From Zingiber officinale (taxonomy: Eukaryota > Streptophyta > Magnoliopsida > Zingiberales > Zingiberaceae), in NCBI RefSeq assembly GCF_018446385.1, contig NC_056000.1, forward strand, positions 31,760,011 to 31,824,010: a stretch of DNA of 64,000 nt. The letters are read 5' to 3'. A model generated the notes under the pieces. The model searched no databases. It was not told the DNA's origin and was given only the letters and a program-made list of their open reading frames with translations. Position numbers and translations under genes: made by a program. Below, in pieces: positions 11,700 through 23,550 of this stretch. Within the stretch, counting starts at the first letter, position 1, and each line of letters opens with the position of its first letter.

Positions 11700-14600
11700 T
11701 CAAACTTTGTTTTTAACTAGATCTTCTTGGGACAGCACCTTGCGAGGGATTTTCTTCTTTTGCCGGTACTTAGCATATGAATACCACACGCCACCTGCTG
11801 TGTTGATGACCAATCCAGTCACATTTAAAGCATGTAGTTGAACCCCACCCAACAAGATGAACCCAAGGGTCTGGAAGAAAACATGCAAAAGTTCTTCAAC
11901 AAACTAAACCGAGTCAATAATTCTTTCAATGAATTCAGGGCATGTCGGTTAATACTCACTGTGGACACGACACCCTTGAGAACTCCTACGATCGTGGTTG
12001 TCAGAGCAGAGTTCACAATGGTACACCAGAACATCGTGAAGTTCAGAACGATGCCCATTATCAATGACAGAACGAGAATCAGAAGGAATGTAAATGAATA
12101 CGCCTGCCATGTTAGAAAAACATCGAATTAATTGAATAAACTGATGATGCACAAACACAGGTTATCAACAAAACTGAGCTGAACCAATCATTAACTGAAT
12201 GATTATAAACATGTAGATATCAGGCGAGATGACAAGAATCGTTGATTGCTTTTATGGTTACGGAATTACCAAGAACTTGTAAACTTTCTAAGAAGGTGCC
12301 ACAGCATTACCTATCAATTTCCTAGCCAACACACATGACATACTTTTCTTCTAGTCCAAGTTCAAAATTACTGAAAGGAAAAAAAAAGACGATCTTTGCA
12401 CAAGGTCCTTCACAATGGAGAATCAGTGAAGGGTGGGCTAAACATTACTCCTGAGAAATAGGGTTGGGAAAAACTTGAAAGGTCCAATCTGACTTTCTGA
12501 TTCAATCTGACATGAGAGCTTGCATTTTTCTCAGGCAAGATTTAGTTTTTCTGCTTGAATTTTGCATCTCTAAGGTCTCAAATTCTTATTGCAAAAGCCA
12601 ATATCATAAGTTCATTTATGAACAATGTACATATACAAAATAAATGTTCACAATAATGCAACTATTAGATTAAAAAAAACTTGATCATCCTTTGCCCAAT
12701 ATTGATTTTACCATTTCAATTCACCACTATGACCATGTCAATCTTATAGATTTAAATATTATCTTAACAGCTTGTAACATTGTAATTTGCAGGTCTAACT
12801 AAAATCCTTCGCCAAGCCCGGACCATTTCAAAGGCCAAGAAAGCTGGTGGATGACTAAGAAACCAATGGTCTAAATTCAATCGAACTACACACACTGTAG
12901 ACTTACTATTCCTCAATGTTCCTCTACATAAAATGATACTTGTTCTAGAAGGAAATAATAGAAAATAAACAACCTATACAGTACAGGCTGGACTGTTGGA
13001 TATGCATCTGACTTTCAGTATAATAAATGATAACACGATAAGACTCAGATTTGAACCGTTTGTGAATAACAAACAAGTGATGCTTTCCATGATGATGTAA
13101 AATTTGGAAGTTTACTAACAAAAAATATCTCAAGCATAAACATTATTTGAAATCATGGAACTGAGATACTAGAGGTTGTTTCTGACCTTTTCGTACAACA
13201 ATGAGACAGAGTGTGGAAATTCTCCTGTTGCTATGATAAGGAAAAACAGAAATGGGAGAGATATCAAGGCATTATAGAACATTATTTCAACTGAAGTAAG
13301 CCCCTCCTCTGCTCCAGATTTCTCTACCAGCACCAGATACATAGTCTACAATCATGACCAGCTGTTAATCTAATTGGGAAAAAATACATGTGCATATTAA
13401 ACCAGCTTAACAACATATGTTAATAAGTAATAACTCACACTTTACCTTTCTTTATCAAACTTTCCAATATCTAACAAAGTAAAACATGCAAACATTTTTC
13501 ACCTGGAAGAAAACAGAAGTGAGGGCCATGGTGTACCCATAGAAATCAAAGGAGAAGTCTCCTAGTGCTGCAATGATGACTCCCACAGCAGTGAGGATGA
13601 CTGAAAGAGATACCTGAAAGGTCATTTAAACATCCGAGTGAAGCCAAGTAATTATTGAGTGACAATATGCCAGGTAGATTCATGCTCAGGAACGCTAGTT
13701 AAGATAGATTCATTTGAAATAAGCAAAATCCGTGAATGTAATAACCCTTATATAAAATTCAATTTAACAGAGAGGATAGTCATTTTTATTTTTTTATTTA
13801 TCTCAGGTCCCTTGTCCAAACCGAATCTTAATATATTATGCAGTTTTCAGGGTTATTGCTTTCAAAAAATATCGCACACCAGAAAAGCATACTAAATTAA
13901 TTATGCTAACTATTTCCTTCAGATTATTCTGAATACGCTCTTTCCTCGTCAGCAAAATTTTTGAAAACAAGAGGACAGTCAAAATACAGTGTCGAACTCA
14001 ACATTTATTGATGATATTCTTTTCATCAGTGTAAAGAGAAGCATAAAAGACGTGGAATTACTTATGCCAGACAAATAATATCAGTCAGAATGTTCTAATC
14101 CAACCAATATTTGTTAAGGCGACTAAAACAATATAAATTTAATTTTAAACAAAAACCTGGAGTTAGAATAAAAAGAGGTCAAATACAATACGAATAAGCA
14201 ACATTCACTTCAAGCCACTGATTTTCTTCCGCCAATCAGCAATAATGAAATAATCCCCATAGAGAGAGATTGCTTATTGGGGTTGCTAATTGATCATTAG
14301 AAAAAAGTTAGCACCACATGGACATTGTATTAGTGCCAAAAACAAAACCAACCAAACATAAGAAATGTAAGTAACTAAAATCCATTGCTCGTGCCTCAGG
14401 GAAAAGAGCAAGCTGATTTTTTACCTGAGTTGAAGGCCTTCCCTTTCCTCTGAGAAATCCAACCACCAAAACTGCAAGAGGGGTGAGCCTCTTCAAAGCT
14501 ATGTACATTGGAATATTGATGCCCTTCAAGCTTGCCAGTGCAAACGCCACATTTGCATTGTAGAACACCGACACTGGAAGGAGTTTCTTAGCTGTCGTCA

Positions 14601-15367
14601 TGTTCATTTTGGCTTTTGTATGTCCCATGACTTTGCCAAAGTGTATGAGAAGGGCTGTGACCAATTGCTAGTACGGTATATGAACAGAGTAAGTAAAAAG
14701 GTGGCATCCAATCAATACAGTGTACATGCCTAAGACATAAAGACATAAACCATACCTGTAAGGTAAGGAGACTCATAGAGTAGCCATACTGCATTAACAC
14801 TGCCTTGTTAATAAAGACCATAGTCATTGATGCTATACCATAAGAAAAGGCGGCAAAAAAACTGCAAAGCAAAAAGCATCTTCAGAGAGGAAATGATAAT
14901 AATCAACCATGATAATTTCACCATCACTATTATTGTTAAAAAGAATATGTGCACCAACAATTGAAGAAAGCACATTTCTAAAAAGTCATCCAGGTCATCA
15001 AAGCAATCACATATATCCATCCGACCAGAACAAACAAATCCAAGTTTCTTGATTCACTATTGTCTAGGACACTACCAATATAACAATCAAGCGACGGAAC
15101 ACGTCTAAAAATCTTATCCAAATCCAGCAAGGAGAAGATAATCATGTGGTGCAAAATCGCATATTTAGAAACATAGTGCTTCATCTTCAATCATGCATGC
15201 GACCCGTCTCCTATTCTCCTCCTATCGAGATCAAAATTTCCAGATCCCGATTCCACATCACGCAAACCCACGAAATTGCATTTGTAGTCACAATCCTGAC
15301 GAGAAAAAGAAATCACTCAAAATTACCTCAAGAGGGGATTGACTTGAGCCTCCATCCCGCTTTCCAT
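11700..15367 (-). CDS. Nucleotide-sugar transporter, SLC35D/UTR7-like, complete, 7 exons
   Basis: Exons, all with GT-AG borders and consistent phase: 15367..15327, 14861..14756, 14667..14425, 13613..13503, 13345..13187, 12103..11960, 11870..11700. The joined 975 nt encode 324 aa and a TGA stop. The protein is hydrophobic throughout, with about ten membrane segments expected for the drug/metabolite transporter superfamily. Conserved stretches include FNANVAFALASL-type residues (here YNANVAFALASL), IPMYIALKRLTPLAVL, ALGDFSFDFYGY, and near the C-terminus SALTTTIVGVLKGV and GGVWYSYAKYRQKKK. These match plant relatives of animal SLC35D (UDP-GlcA/GalNAc/GlcNAc antiporters), including Arabidopsis UTR7-like proteins, so it most likely exchanges a UDP-sugar for UMP across Golgi or ER membrane. 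Exact substrate is not readable from sequence. The start MESGMEAQV is the only ATG that gives correct phase to exon 2. The lysine-rich C-terminus may act in ER/Golgi retention. Confidence 0.9.
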
Positions 15368-15838
15368 GCCAGTTCCGATTCTAACCTCTGCGTCACCGGC
15401 GTCGATTCAGGTTAACAGAACCTGCGAACTCTGATCGCGTACGATTAGGGTAAGGCTTGGAGTAGACGAGAAAGAAGCGGAGCAGCGGGGACTGAGAAGG
15501 GGGAGAAGAGAGGTGGAAAAATAAAAAATAATAATAATAATAATCAAGAATTGCGTGCGTTAAGGATTGCTCGCCTCTCCTTCACCATGTGAATGATAAG
15601 GCGATCGCGAGCAAGGAGACAGGAGACGCTTTTGCGGATTTCGGATTTCTGTTTTATCGTATATGGAGTCGTCGTATTATGGATGTGTGTATACATGTCT
15701 ATTTGATGTATTTGTTATATTGAAAAAAAAAAGAAACAAAAAGGTGGACGTGTCTAATTATTAGAGCAAAAATAATAATACGAACTATTTTGAACAAATT
15801 GATAATTTAACATTACACATTAATCAATATATGGTTGC
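15368..15838 (-). promoter_or_regulatory. 5' UTR and promoter region of the nucleotide-sugar transporter
   Basis: On the minus strand the DNA upstream of the transporter ATG has a CT-rich leader (about 15460-15520), an ATT microsatellite at about 15527-15543 and no obvious TATA box. This suggests a TATA-less, broadly expressed promoter. Further out (15700-15838) the sequence is A/T-rich without clear elements. Confidence 0.4.
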
Positions 15839-16895
15839 GAATTCAATAAATATTCCATGAGTCGTGCAAGGTAATACGGGGTGGAAGGTGTATTAAAAAA
15901 AGTTTGAAGGACAAGTGCACATGACATGTAATTAGTCAATAAAAATTAGAAAAATTATATTTTTAATTCTGTAATTTATATTTTTTAATTTTAATTTTTT
16001 TTATGAGTCAATTTATATTTTTAGTTCTATAACTTATAATATTTTTCAATTTCAATCTTTTCTCCTCTAAAATTGAAATTTTTCAATGGAAAATGATCAG
16101 TTATAAATTGAATTTGGGGATTTTGATTTTTCTGACCTATGTGTTTTTTATATTCCAACCATAAACTAGACATTTTTCGTTGAAAAATTTCAATTTTGGA
16201 GGAAAAAGGATTGAAATTAAAAAATATTATAAATTATAGGACCAAGAACGTAAATTAACTCATAACAGTACTAAAATTAAAAAAGATGCAAGTTACAGGA
16301 TTGAAAATATAATTTTCTCATAAAAATTTAGTAAGTTAGACTTATTTACCAAAAACAAAAAAATTGGGCTTTGAGAAACTTTCTCTTATATTATTATCCT
16401 CTATTGGATGTATAAATAAAGTTTCATTAGCAAACAAAAAGGAGAAGAAGGGAGAGAAAAGAAGGAAAAGTAAAATATTTATATTCTCTTTATTTGAGAG
16501 AAAGAGAAGGTTTATTAATATAATATAAAGTTATAAAATTATCCTTACTTTTATTAAAGATTTGTACGTTCAAGAACATAATACATCTTACATATATTTA
16601 TTGTTAACTTACGCATTTATACAATTGTTGCTCATTTGTAAAAATCGACGTCGGCGTCAAAATTGGAGTCAGCGTTGTAGTTCATGATATCGAAATCAAC
16701 ATCGGCATTGGTGTCAACGTCAAAGTATGTGTCGACACCAAAGTCGACGTTGACATCGATGATGTTCGAGCGTCGAACGGTGTGAATTCAATAAATATTC
16801 CATGAGTCATACAAGAAGTATTGCAGGATGAAAGATGAATTAAAAAAAGTTTTATGGATAAATGCACGTGACATGCAATTAGTTAATCAAGATTC
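15839..16895. repeat. Diverged direct repeat of about 110 bp flanking a MITE
   Basis: The segment starting GAATTCAATAAATATTCCAT occurs at 15839-15947 and again, with about 15-20% mismatches, at 16784-16895. In the first copy homology ends at the insertion site of the MITE; the second copy represents the uninterrupted site. The DNA between the copies includes a GTCGACGTC-rich stretch (16640-16760). Confidence 0.75.
15948..16319. mobile_element. Mutator-like MITE with 9-bp target duplication
   Basis: The two halves form one long imperfect palindrome. The left end AGAAAAATTATATTTTTAAT pairs with the inverted right end GAGAAAATTATATTTTCAAT, and similarity continues inward for well over 100 bp. 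The 9-bp sequence ATAAAAATT flanks it directly on both sides (15939-15947 and 16320-16328). A 9-bp duplication is typical of Mutator-like elements. There is no coding capacity. The transcript would fold into a long hairpin and could feed small-RNA production. Confidence 0.75.
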
Positions 16896-16912
16896 AGTCA
16901 TTGTAGACTTTG

Positions 16913-16933
16913 TATATATATATATATATATAT
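16913..16933. repeat. (TA)n microsatellite
   Basis: About ten TA dinucleotides in a row, directly downstream of the second copy of the 110-bp repeat. Confidence 0.9.
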
Positions 16934-17049
16934 TTATATTCATTTAATATAAGGTCCCTTATCTTTAAAATCAAATCAGATCTTAACTTACCATATAAAA
17001 AAGATCACACAAGTTACCACTAAATAGAGAGACTTCTCCGAAAAACTCT

Positions 17050-20000
17050 AAACAAACTTCCCGTTATATTGATGGTTGGTTGGATGTCTCGTCCTTCCCG
17101 AACCTTAACCTAAAGTTATCTCATGATGGGACAACAGAAAAAAATATGATCATTTGATTCCACAGCTTGTTGGCATAGGGAGCATTGCTTGTGAGGTTCA
17201 ACGCCAACCTATCTGTTGCTCACAATCACTAGTGAGCAAGCATCCAATAGCAAAATATGTGCTTGGGTAGCAGATTAATTTTCCATATAATTGACATCCA
17301 AAAGACAGTTGTTGTTGCTTGTGAATGGGAAAATTAGTAGACATTATCTGTGTCATTCTTCTCTACTGCAAACCATTCCAAAAGCTTCATTTTGCCCTTC
17401 CTAGAGCTTCCTTTTCGCCTGTACAATTTGGTTACAAATGTACACCAACTTCTTGATTAAAGGGGAGGATGACATTTTGCATTGTCACTGCCAAAAATTT
17501 GCACCCTTGAGGTAATGGTGGTGCACCCAATGAATCTATAATGAATCAATTTGCACTAATGGTCTAACTCAGTTTTTGATGAATGATAAATGAATTAAAG
17601 TTAGAGTGTTTATAATCTAATTGCTTAACCAAGTGTGCAGGAGTTGACGCGTCTGGAGGACCTGACACCAGGCTGAAATCCAGTTAGGTCCACGATATCC
17701 AATAGTTTGTACGAAGTCTAGATAGGTCAGCGGGACTCGATATGTGGCGGGAAGTCCGGTTGGGTCTGCGACACTTGACAATCGACCGAAATTTAGTTGA
17801 ATCTGCGAACCTTACAACTAGCGAGAAGACCTAGTAGGTCAAAGGCAAGTCAAGCGACTGCAGTTGATAAGTAAGAGGAAAGCACTGGAGGAGAGATCCA
17901 GTGAGAATGTGCTCCCGGTTAAGGGAACTATATGCGTCGGTCTAGCTTAGGTCCATTTGGAAAACCTAAGCTGAGACCTTGATTAGATCCTGGTCTCAAG
18001 GAAACATGATCTAATTACTACTCCTATCTTATTATATTGTGCTAACTTTATTTTACAAGATAAACATATTTTTATTTGCTTGGACTAGCTCTTTTTTTAG
18101 GAAGGAGAAGTGTGAAAAGGGGAGTCTGGGCGCCTGGATTCCAAATGCCCGGGGTTGGTCCGAGCACGTGATCTAGCTCACTCGGGTGGGTGCTTGGATA
18201 GGCACCTGGGCGGTCTGAGGGTCTGGAATTGGTCCAGACGCTCGGATCAGAAAAGTTATCCAGAAGCTAAGTTGAAGCGCTTTAATTGGTCGAGCCCATG
18301 TTAATGGTCCAAGCGTTCTGAGGGGCTTGGGCGCCTAGAGGTGGATAAAACTTCATGGATAAAGTTTCAACGAGAGTTTGCCACGTCAGCATGGTCTAGG
18401 CGCCCGAAGGGGTTCTAGATGTCCGGAATGGGCCTATTAAGGGTCTTTGACCAGCAACTTCAGAATATCAACTAATACGACTTTTGTTCTTGCATGCTAC
18501 CCTGAAAATGATCCGACGACACCGAAAAGCTACTCAGAAGTTTGAAGAATGAAAGACTTCAATTTTCATTCTATTTGTCGGTAACAATTATTTTAGTTCT
18601 TGTACTCAATACTTGTAACACATTATTCAAACTAATAGTGATTGTCTAACGAAAGTGATCGGCGATCGCGGGGCTTGAAGTAGAAGTCGTCACAGGCTCA
18701 AAATCAAATAAAATCATTTGTGTTAACGTTGGTTTTTGTTTTCTTTATTCCACTGCATAACTCTTTTTAACTCTCAATTTTCGACGAACGCTATTCACCC
18801 CCCTAACGTCTCTACGATCCAACAGTTTCAATGTTCTATAATATCCGACATAGTAAAGCATTATTCCCTGCATGCAAGTCTCGAATGTCATAGCCTCATT
18901 ATCTTTGGATAAGTAAATAGTCGTCTATGAGATTAGTAGATGCTTGATGGACCAAATAAAATACTAAATTCCATAGAGTTTGTTAATCACCCCACTTGAA
19001 ATGGGGAAGAATAGACAACCAATAGCATTCAAGGCCTTATAGCACCTATCGGACCAACTCCGAGCACCCCATATAAAGATAAAATATTTTGGCCAAAAGA
19101 TAATCTTCTTATTCACCGCATCAAGAAGAGATCTTTAATTTACAATCTGAAGCTTTGCCGCATCTAAAGGAACACCAAGGTACCTAAAGGAGAAGATACT
19201 ATTTTGAAAACTTGTAATTTGTAGAAGCTCACCCTTTGTTCTTTTATTAGCATCTGTCATGTACATATTGGACTTTAACGGATTAGTTCGAAGCCCCACT
19301 TTGTCCCCAAACTCCTTTAAACAAGCGGTGATCATAAAGATGGAGGATACATCTGCCTTAGCAAACATCAAAAGATCATCGACATATTCTAAATGAATGA
19401 CTTGGGTCGCTTCACACATAGAATGGAAGTGAAAAATCCTTTTGCTCCAATACTACCTACAATTTCTGTGAGAATACCTTAAGACAAAGCCTAAATAACA
19501 AAAGAGAAAGTGGGTCACTTTGCTACAATCCATATCGCCTAGTCGTCATTAAGGCTAATAGAGTATGAAAATATGGTGACGCATTCTTGAATCCAATCAC
19601 AAAGTTATAGAATTATTGGGAAAACCATAACCAACAAGAGTCATCATAAGAAAACCTCAATCCATGGTATCAAAAGCTTTCCTCAAGTCCACCTTGGCCA
19701 TGCATTGATGAGAGATCCGCTTGCGTGTATATTTCTGAAGTAATTATTGAGTTAGATGAATGTTCTCACTTATATATTGAGCGGTCTTAGATAAAAGTCA
19801 CTTGTGTTGGATCTAATAAACAATCCATAACTCTCACTAGATGCTCTGCTAGTACTTTGAAGATCACTTTGTAGAACTGTACAAAAAGATATTGCTCGAT
19901 AATCACTAACATTATATGCCTGATTAGATTTTGGAACCAAGGCTATTAGTGTATGGTTCCACTGTTTGAATAGTTGTCCATGCAGAAAAAATTCTTGCAC

Positions 20001-20840
20001 TGCATTTATGACTTAGGCACACACTATGTCCCAAGCGGAGGTGTGAAAATTGGCATTAAACCATCCAACCCTGGGGCTTTGTTCCTCCTAATGCTAAAGA
20101 TCACAGCCCGTATCTTCTTGGCGGTGACCGCCTGAACTAGTACTGCCCCCAACGTACTAGATAATCTGGGGTTTGGAAAGGTAAAATCTGTTTATTTCTG
20201 CCCAATAGCTCTCAGAATTACCCCATAAACTCTGTTGCGACCTCCCCAATGCTGGTGGCTTATTCCTTAAACTGTTTGATGATGGTGACAAATGACAATA
20301 GCATTCCGCTTGTTATTATGCTTCACCAAATTGTGGAAGAACTTGGTACATTTTATCACTGTTCTTGAGATAATTGATCTTCACTCTTTGTTGATAGTAA
20401 TTCTTCTCTGCCTCTTGCACGCATGGTAACACGTCATCTTAATAATCTATAATCCACTGGGGCCTCCCCTCGACAACACGGTGTGTTGGGTCGCCTCCAA
20501 AACTTATTTGGCCCTCAAAGTTTGCTCTGAAATATGATCGAAGTACAACTTATCAAGATGGCATAGCTAACCCTTGTGCCTTGTGAGCTTGGATTTGAGC
20601 ATGAATTGGGCAGTTTCATAGACCGACTCTCCCATGAATTGGCTACAAAGTCCCAAAAATCTCTATGCAAAATAGACATGTCGTAGAATTTGAAAGAGCG
20701 TCAAAAGAAACAGTCCGAATCAAGCATAGAAACGATACCACAAGAATGATCCTAGTCATGTTAGGCCATCGCTCTAGGATTATTATGCAATAGTAAGAAG
20801 TGAGAGTCTCATTAGACAACGATTGTTCAAATTTCATCGA
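17050..20840 (-). mobile_element. L1-type LINE remnant (reverse transcriptase and zf-RVT), interrupted
   Basis: Reading the minus strand from about 20650 down, a decayed L1-like ORF2 can be followed: LKNSDKMYQVL..., then WNHTLIALVPKSN and the DYR.IS motif of the RT fingers (about 19900-20000). Next come the catalytic YVDDLLMFAKADVSS box, FGDKVGLRTNPLKS and RYLGVPLDA (19135-19419). A thumb/connection region with RDLHAGNNALLCRIL follows near 18870, and past an inserted LTR, HYLKGANFW and the zf-RVT finger CSLCQQAVESNDHIFFCC (about 17110-17180). Multiple stops and frameshifts make it non-functional. The aspartate pair of the YxDD box survives. The 5' part (endonuclease, ORF1) was not found. Confidence 0.8.
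17577..18824 (+). mobile_element. LTR (solo) inserted into the L1 LINE
   Basis: The insertion splits the LINE between WNIE and the WVHHHYLKG region. It starts TGATGAATGATAAATG and ends GATCCAACA, flanked by GTTTT (17572-17576) and GTTTC (18825-18829), a 5-bp duplication with one mismatch. Inside are GACCTAGTAGGTCAA-like phrases and GGGCGCC repeats, like LTRs of Copia elements with long LTRs. No internal region is present, so it is a solo LTR formed by LTR-LTR recombination or a fragment. The exact left end is inferred from the LINE break. Confidence 0.6.
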
Positions 20841-21363
20841 ATATATTATACTTGGGAGTTCGGAAATTTTATGATACTAGGTCATCTATCATGACTTATC
20901 TTCTAGATTTTCTAGATGGCTGAAGAGAAATTTTTATGAGTTGGGTCGATTATTTTTAGAATTAATAGGATAATAAAAGTTAGATGTCGGATTGTTAAAA
21001 AAAATAAAATTCGACAAATTATTAAAGGGCAGACTTCTAAAATCCTCAAATGGTGTAAAATTTATCTAAGAAACACTTTTATTTTTTAAAATCATTTTAT
21101 CAACGTGCTTTATCTGATTCTTTACCATCCAAATCAATAATTAAATGAAAGAGCACATAGCAACAAGTACTTCATCGGATTGCGTATTTTTTCAAATGAT
21201 TTTCATATTTTATTAATTAAATTATTTTATTTAGTGAGTAATTAGCTTTATTAATTACCTCATATGTGGTCTTATCTGATTCATTATTTTTTTTATATAG
21301 GTAATTTATATCATTTATATATAATGATCATGCTCGAAAGCGGGAAGGTGAAAAATTGAGATA
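20841..21363. other. AT-rich spacer, nothing recognised
   Basis: It contains no open frame with a domain and no clear repeat ends. It may include the decayed 5' part of the LINE. Confidence 0.4.
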
Positions 21364-22208
21364 TGACGGCTTCGCTGACTGATTACAGATCTCGCTCCGC
21401 TCTGCAAAAAAAATAACATCAGTGCCAAATTAGGGAAGGGATCTCCGGCGTTGATCCTTCGACGCTCAAATCAGTCATCGAAAGTATAGAAGGAATGCGG
21501 AGCAACAGTAACATAAGTGCAAATAGTGAATAATGTGTATTATCGTCGGTGATGGACCCCTCTTTATATAGAGCCATGGTGGGCGACGTGTACGCTTCTT
21601 GAGGCATGAGCGCGTTCTCCAATGTCCTATGAAAGGACCTGTTAGGAAAGTACCCCTGACGCTATACCTTAACAGGGCATACATATCCCTGACAAGATAG
21701 TAGAGCTTCCGCGGTACGATCCGCCTGTCGATCATGCCTCGTGTCAGAGACATTATCTTCCAAAAGGATGTTGAAAGATACTACAGCGGTTCTGTTGCTT
21801 GGCCAAGTGGGGTAGCCGCTCGGCCGGGGCTTCGTTCTATCCACAGCCAGGTCCCGCTGCTTGGCCGAGCGGGGTAGCCACTCGGCCGAGACTCCTTCGC
21901 CCTGTTGGCCTCAGTTGTTCTTCCTTGTGGCGATTATAGTAACATGCCCTTCCCCGTTAGGACGAGTTATCTGGTCTCCTTTAACATTCTGTTGCTCCAT
22001 ACTGAGCGTCGACTATCTTACGTATTTCCCGAGCTGGTCAGGTGGTTCGCTTGGACATGTCTCCCGCTGGTTGGGCTCTGATTGTTCCGATGGATCATTG
22101 CAATTGTCCTCCATTCGACCCTTAGACATCTAGATGTTGACCCCCTTTACTTTGATCTCTATCTTGACAGTTGACTCCGTGAAAGGTGGACCTTCCTCTA
22201 TCGCCACA
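21364..22208 (+). mobile_element. GC-rich LTR fragment (probable Gypsy-type, solo)
   Basis: This region differs sharply in base composition from its flanks. It has CTCTTTATATAGAG (TATA box) at about 21560, GCTTGGCCGAGCGGGGTAG repeated with variations at 21795-21890, and ends ATCGCCACA. The order CTTCGACGCTCAA - TATATAGA - GGCCGAGCGG recurs in the LTR at 63441-64000, so both belong to related families. No TSD was found for the proposed ends, so the boundaries are approximate. Open frames across it are composition artefacts. Confidence 0.55.
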
Positions 22209-22400
22209 TCGTATAGTATTATTATTGACCCATGAATTATAGTAGTTGATATTTATATGAATAGTTACTTTAATAAAATTTGAAATCAATTTTTAATGGG
22301 TATAAAATGTATGGCTACATATCTATCTTTTTTCTATAAAGGATCATTATATTAAAATAAATATCTCCCATAATTTTTAGATTTTTAGAGAATGTGGGAT

Positions 22401-23300
22401 GATAGTTTGCAAAATCACGATCCGGATCATACGATCCTATGATTCGGAAATCCAAAATTGATCCAGGATCGTGCATAATCGATTTTTGCAGTAGGATCAC
22501 AGCAGGATCGTTAGGATCAGTAGGATTGAAATAGAATCGATAGGATCGGAGCAGAATCGAACATGATCGGTGGAAGCTTTGAGAGTTCATAACTTTTGAC
22601 TTGGATTGAATCACGAGACTTATAATATATCAAATCAAAATTCGTTCAAAGATTTTTAATAAATTTCAAAGTTTATCCTTAGCCACCCTATTTCAAACCC
22701 AAAAAATATCATTTAAATCCATTTCGAATGTCCAGAAGTTTTTATCTTTTTTTATTATCTTATTTTTCATCTTATTAGGGTTTTAAATTATTATATTTTA
22801 ATTATTTTTGAGTTAGTTTTTTATCAATAATATTCTATCATTTCCCCCCTAAAATGATGAATTTTTATATGCTTATTGTCTAGTATTATGTGACGTCAAT
22901 CAGATTTTAGAATATTATTTTCGACGTTCATATTTGAATCAAGGGATTTAATAGTTTTCTGTTATATATGTTAGGTGTTTTGTTAACCTTTAAATTGAAT
23001 TATCTTATAAACCAAGAAAATATTTTTGACATTGAATGCGATATTCTTATTGTGTTAATAAAAATGTTATATTCTTTTATTTTATGATATGAAAATATAA
23101 ATATTATTACTATGCGAGAATGATAGTTAAATTATAAGTTAATTTAAATTTATATATGTATATGTAAATGACTTTTTTAGCTATATTTTCTAATTATTAA
23201 TCATGCATGATAATATTTTAAGGATTTTTAGTAGGATCGTATGATTTTACGATCCGATCCTAAATTGATTATGTGTAGGATTGTGATTCTATAAACTATG
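22401..23300. mobile_element. hAT-like non-autonomous element, copy 1 (0.9 kb)
   Basis: The ends are imperfect terminal inverted repeats: left GATAGTTTGCAAAATCACGA, right (inverted) CATAGTTTATAGAATCACAA. Subterminal DNA is full of GATCGT/ACGATCC and AGGATCG words on both sides. The 8-bp flanks (TGTGGGAT / TGTAGACT) agree at five positions, consistent with a decayed hAT 8-bp duplication. There are no open frames. A related element with a much better duplication lies at 41213-42162. Confidence 0.6.
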
Positions 23301-23369
23301 TGTAGACTATACTAAAAGAATGCTTAAATGACTACTTCATCTTCAATTTTTACTTTATGCATTGTTTCT

Positions 23370-23550
23370 GCCCTAGGGCGTAGTGCATACGATGGACATA
23401 TGATATTTCTGGCGTAATGACCAAGGGTCCATTCTCAGGAACTGACGATCTGAGGTTTTATCCCATCATGTATCTATAGCCTGTGTATTTATATGTACTT
23501 CCTTCTATATCCGTGAGGTCGATACTAGAGGGACGCTAAGGTAATAAATC
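23370..23550 (+). mobile_element. Probable tRNA-derived SINE remnant
   Basis: The head GGGCGTAGTGCATACGATGG resembles an internal Pol III box A (TRGCNNAGYNGG). About 45 bp later, GGGTCCATTCTCAGG resembles a box B (GGTTCGANTCC) with changes. The body runs to GACGCTAAGGTA. Both boxes are degenerate, so this would be an old, inactive copy. Confidence 0.4.

Noticed and set aside
16640..16770. GTCGACGTC-rich stretch as a minisatellite
   Set aside because: The units vary in length and phase too much to define a tandem array.
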